From NCBI GenBank assembly GCA_003154335.1, contig PMDE01000129.1:1636-8149 (forward strand): a DNA stretch of 6,514 bases, written 5' to 3'. Under the pieces are notes generated by a model that was given only the letters and a program-made list of their open reading frames with translations, did no database searches and was not told the DNA's origin. This document shows, piece by piece, positions 5,382 to 6,514 of the stretch. The translations under genes were made by a program, and so were the position numbers. Position 1 is the first letter of the stretch. Each line of letters begins with the position of its first letter. The DNA comes from Methanoregula sp. (GTDB lineage: Archaea > Halobacteriota > Methanomicrobia > Methanomicrobiales > Methanospirillaceae).

Positions 5382-5406
5382 TACCCGAAAACCAGGGTAC
5401 TTTTTT
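5382..5406 (+). terminator. Stem-loop plus T-run at the end of the RNA locus
   Basis: TACCC (5382-5386) pairs with GGGTA (5395-5399) around an eight-base A-rich loop. A C and then TTTTTTATTT follow, with more T-rich sequence beyond. It would end plus-strand transcription before it runs into the convergent TBP gene. Confidence 0.5.
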
Positions 5407-5454
5407 ATTTCTGTTCTTTTTACAAATAATTTTTAAAATCAGGGTAGTGGGAAC

Positions 5455-5485
5455 AAAAAAAACCGGGAGATTGGAACATTACTCC
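5455..5485 (-). terminator. Terminator of the TBP gene
   Basis: On the minus strand, downstream of the TBP stop, GGAG and CTCC (5482-5485 with 5466-5469) can form a short stem, followed after three bases by eight T residues (5462-5455). Another run of seven T residues lies just after the stop codon (5492-5486). Archaeal termination relies mainly on such T tracts, so the stem may not matter. Confidence 0.5.
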
Positions 5486-5494
5486 AAAAAAATA

Positions 5495-6055
5495 TCAGAC
5501 CAGACCAAGGCTGCGGAGATCGGAAAGGATCTTGACAACGGCTTTCTTTGCGTCTTCCGGCTCTTTTCCACCGGTAATAATCAATTTACCTGAGCCGAAG
5601 AGAAGAACCACCACTTTTGGATTGTCAAGCCGGTAGACAAGCCCCGGAAATTGTTCAGGCTCATATTCGATCTTATCAAGATTGAACCCGACGGCAATCT
5701 TGTTCAGGTTAATGGGAGTCGCAAGATCTGCTGAGGTTACGATATTCTGGATCTTGTAGTCCAGTTTCTTGGGGATATCGATATTGAGTTCCCGCAGCTT
5801 ATTGCCAAGGATATTCAGACCCTTGCTTAAACTGTCAATGCTTTTCGCGCCAGTGAGCACGACTTTGCCTGAACCGAAAACGAGCGCTGCTATCTTTGGA
5901 TCCTGCATCCGGAGAACGACACCGGGAAATCGCTTCTTGTTATATTCAGCACCTTCAATCCTGGATGCAATCTCGGGTAGATCGAGATGATCAGTTACCT
6001 TTGCGGAGGCAACAATATTTTCGATCTTGAGGGAATCCTCTGGCCTGACCTTCAT
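5495..6055 (-). CDS. tbp: TATA-box-binding protein (TBP)
   Basis: A 186-residue general transcription factor that binds TATA boxes and, with TFB, recruits archaeal RNA polymerase. The saddle's two direct repeats are clear: residues 10-92 and 100-183, each with IxNIVxSA (IENIVASA and IQNIVTSA), FPGxVxR and FGSGKxxxTG. The intercalating phenylalanine pairs are Phe43/Phe60 and Phe136/Phe153. Length and ends are normal for archaeal TBP, although there is no strongly acidic tail. The frame is open to a GTG at 6070, but I choose ATG 6055 because MKVRPEDSLKIEN fits the family and because the TATA box at 6078-6087 predicts a start near 6056, leaving GTG 6070 outside the transcript. The mRNA would then be leaderless or nearly so, matching the absence of a ribosome binding site. 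It lies 57 bases downstream of acs on the same strand but has its own promoter. Confidence 0.96.
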   Translation of the reverse strand: MKVRPEDSLKIENIVASAKVTDHLDLPEIASRIEGAEYNKKRFPGVVLRMQDPKIAALVFGSGKVVLTGAKSIDSLSKGLNILGNKLRELNIDIPKKLDYKIQNIVTSADLATPINLNKIAVGFNLDKIEYEPEQFPGLVYRLDNPKVVVLLFGSGKLIITGGKEPEDAKKAVVKILSDLRSLGLV

Positions 6056-6065
6056 ATTTATAAAT
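6056..6065. promoter_or_regulatory. Palindromic TATA-like element abutting the TBP start codon
   Basis: ATTTATAAAT is a perfect 10-base palindrome touching the TBP ATG and covering the predicted transcription start. It resembles a TATA box but is too close to the gene to serve as its promoter. TBP bound here could block its own transcription. This is inference from position only. Confidence 0.35.
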
Positions 6066-6077
6066 GCCACAAAACAG

Positions 6078-6088
6078 TATTTAAAAAG
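6078..6088 (-). promoter_or_regulatory. TATA box of the TBP gene
   Basis: The minus strand reads CTTTTTAAATA, centred about 26 bases before the ATG at 6055. That is the standard distance between an archaeal TATA box and the transcription start, so a leaderless TBP transcript is predicted. Confidence 0.6.
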
Positions 6089-6112
6089 TTGGGTGGATAC
6101 CGGGTCCGGTTT

Positions 6113-6514
6113 TTACTCTTCAAGGGTCGATACATCCCCGGGGTCCATCCCCAGCTCTTTAGCCCGCAGAACACGACGCATGATCTTGCCGCTGCGGGTC
6201 TTTGGCAACGAGAGGACAAACTCGATCTCCGAGGGCATGGCTATTGGTCCCAGGGTAATTCTCACGTGGTACAGGAGTTCGTTTCTGAGCCGGTCAGAAG
6301 GAGTGTGACCAAGACGGAGGATCACAAACGCCTTGATGATGTTGCCCTTGACAGCATCGGGTTTTCCTATTACCGCTGCCTCGGCAACAGCCTGGTGGGA
6401 TACCAGCGCGCTCTCAACTTCAGCTGTCCCGATATTATGACCGGCGACGACGATCAGATCATCTGCCCGCCCGAGCACCATAATGTAACCCTCACTATTC
6501 TTTACCGCAAGGTC
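6113..6514 (-). CDS. acs: Acetyl-CoA synthetase (AMP-forming), C-terminal fragment
   Basis: The last 133 residues of an adenylate-forming enzyme that makes acetyl-CoA from acetate, ATP and CoA; the gene enters from the right edge. The fragment holds the end of the large domain and most of the mobile C-terminal domain: D1 (equivalent to ATP-ribose-binding Asp500 of Salmonella Acs), EGY (8-10), the hinge GRADDL (15-20), AGHNIGTAEVESALVSH (24-40) and LPKTRSGKIMRR (103-114), whose Lys110 is the catalytic lysine regulated by acetylation in many bacteria. The ending DPGDVSTLEE is typical of true Acs rather than medium-chain acyl-CoA synthetases. Odd: position 27 is Asn where Acs normally has Arg (Arg526 in Salmonella, an ATP phosphate contact), and position 24 is Ala where Salmonella has Ser523. 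Substrate preference cannot be judged because the acetate pocket is outside the window. Confidence 0.9.
   Translation of the reverse strand, partial: DLAVKNSEGYIMVLGRADDLIVVAGHNIGTAEVESALVSHQAVAEAAVIGKPDAVKGNIIKAFVILRLGHTPSDRLRNELLYHVRITLGPIAMPSEIEFVLSLPKTRSGKIMRRVLRAKELGMDPGDVSTLEE

Larger units (their letters stand above)
5043..5406 (+). ncRNA. Candidate structured non-coding RNA locus
   Basis: The 578 bases between the regulator and the TBP gene hold no convincing protein gene on either strand, yet the middle is GC-rich and full of perfect short inverted repeats: GATCCC/GGGATC (5106-5111 with 5118-5123), AACCGG/CCGGTT (5125-5130 with 5143-5148), CCCGG/CCGGG (5164-5168 with 5178-5182), TGACCG/CGGTCA (5256-5261 with 5267-5272), CGGGGG/CCCCCG (5289-5294 with 5312-5317), CGCCA/TGGCG (5319-5323 with 5327-5331) and TACCC/GGGTA (5382-5386 with 5395-5399). 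A strong TATA box precedes it and a stem with a T-run closes it. I looked for RNase P RNA, SRP RNA, tRNA and known riboswitch signatures and found none. The ends are predicted from promoter and terminator positions. The transcript could instead end at 5156, giving an RNA of about 110 bases. The rest could be a decayed region. Confidence 0.4.

Noticed and set aside
5043..5406. RNase P RNA or SRP RNA as the identity of the structured region
   Set aside because: I found neither the conserved P4 strands of RNase P RNA (GAGGAAAGTCC-like and ACAGAA-like) nor the GGAAGGAGCAGC-like helix 8 of SRP RNA, and the two ends do not pair with each other. A covariance-model search would be decisive.
5183..5593. 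A 136-codon plus-strand reading frame
   Set aside because: The translation is low complexity (poly-Pro, poly-Phe, Lys-rich), crosses a terminator-like stem with a T-run, and ends inside the TBP gene on the other strand.
1..6514. CRISPR array, insertion sequence ends, tRNA or rRNA genes
   Set aside because: I saw no regularly spaced direct repeats, no transposase catalytic domain with flanking inverted repeats, and no tRNA TΨC-arm or rRNA signature on either strand.

Overview
The window looks like a piece of a methanogenic archaeon's chromosome, most probably order Methanomicrobiales. The order is inferred from gene content and from remembered family sequences, not from a search. It carries an archaeal TATA-binding protein, two methanofuran biosynthesis genes, the start of a formate dehydrogenase catalytic subunit, and promoters that read as AT-rich TATA boxes about 25 bases before the start. 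Coding DNA is moderately GC-rich and intergenic DNA is clearly AT-rich. I see no insertion sequence ends, CRISPR array, tRNA or rRNA.

Layout. (1) 1-162, minus: N-terminus of FdhA, running off the left edge, with its promoter behind it. (2) 358-1002, plus: an unrecognised protein with a zinc ribbon and a transposase-like helix-turn-helix. Its last 64 codons lie antisense to the next gene. (3) 2897 down to 811, minus: a tight three-gene operon, mfnD, mfnF and a small zinc-ribbon membrane protein, joined by an ATGA overlap and by a ribosome binding site that contains a stop codon. (4) 2980-4562, plus: surE and rpiA, divergent from mfnD across a short promoter region with nested GTGAAC-type inverted repeats. 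(5) 4916 down to 4542, minus: a winged-helix regulator whose 3' end overlaps rpiA by 21 bases. (6) 4917-5494: a long stretch with no credible protein gene. It has a strong TATA box, at least seven perfect short hairpins and two stem-loops followed by T-runs, so I propose a plus-strand structured RNA. (7) 6055 down to 5495, minus: the TATA-binding protein gene with its own promoter. (8) 6514 down to 6113, minus: C-terminus of an AMP-forming acetyl-CoA synthetase, running off the right edge.

How the genes fit together. MfnD makes gamma-glutamyltyramine, and MfnF couples it to the furan precursor of methanofuran, the C1 carrier of the first step of CO2 reduction to methane. FdhA would supply electrons from formate, and Acs would activate acetate for carbon assimilation. 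RpiA (pentose phosphates) and SurE (nucleotide dephosphorylation) are housekeeping. The main candidates for something undescribed are the structured RNA locus at about 5043-5406, the operator-like repeats between mfnD and surE, a palindromic TATA-like element on the start site of the TBP gene, and the two zinc-ribbon proteins of unknown role that overlap tail to tail.
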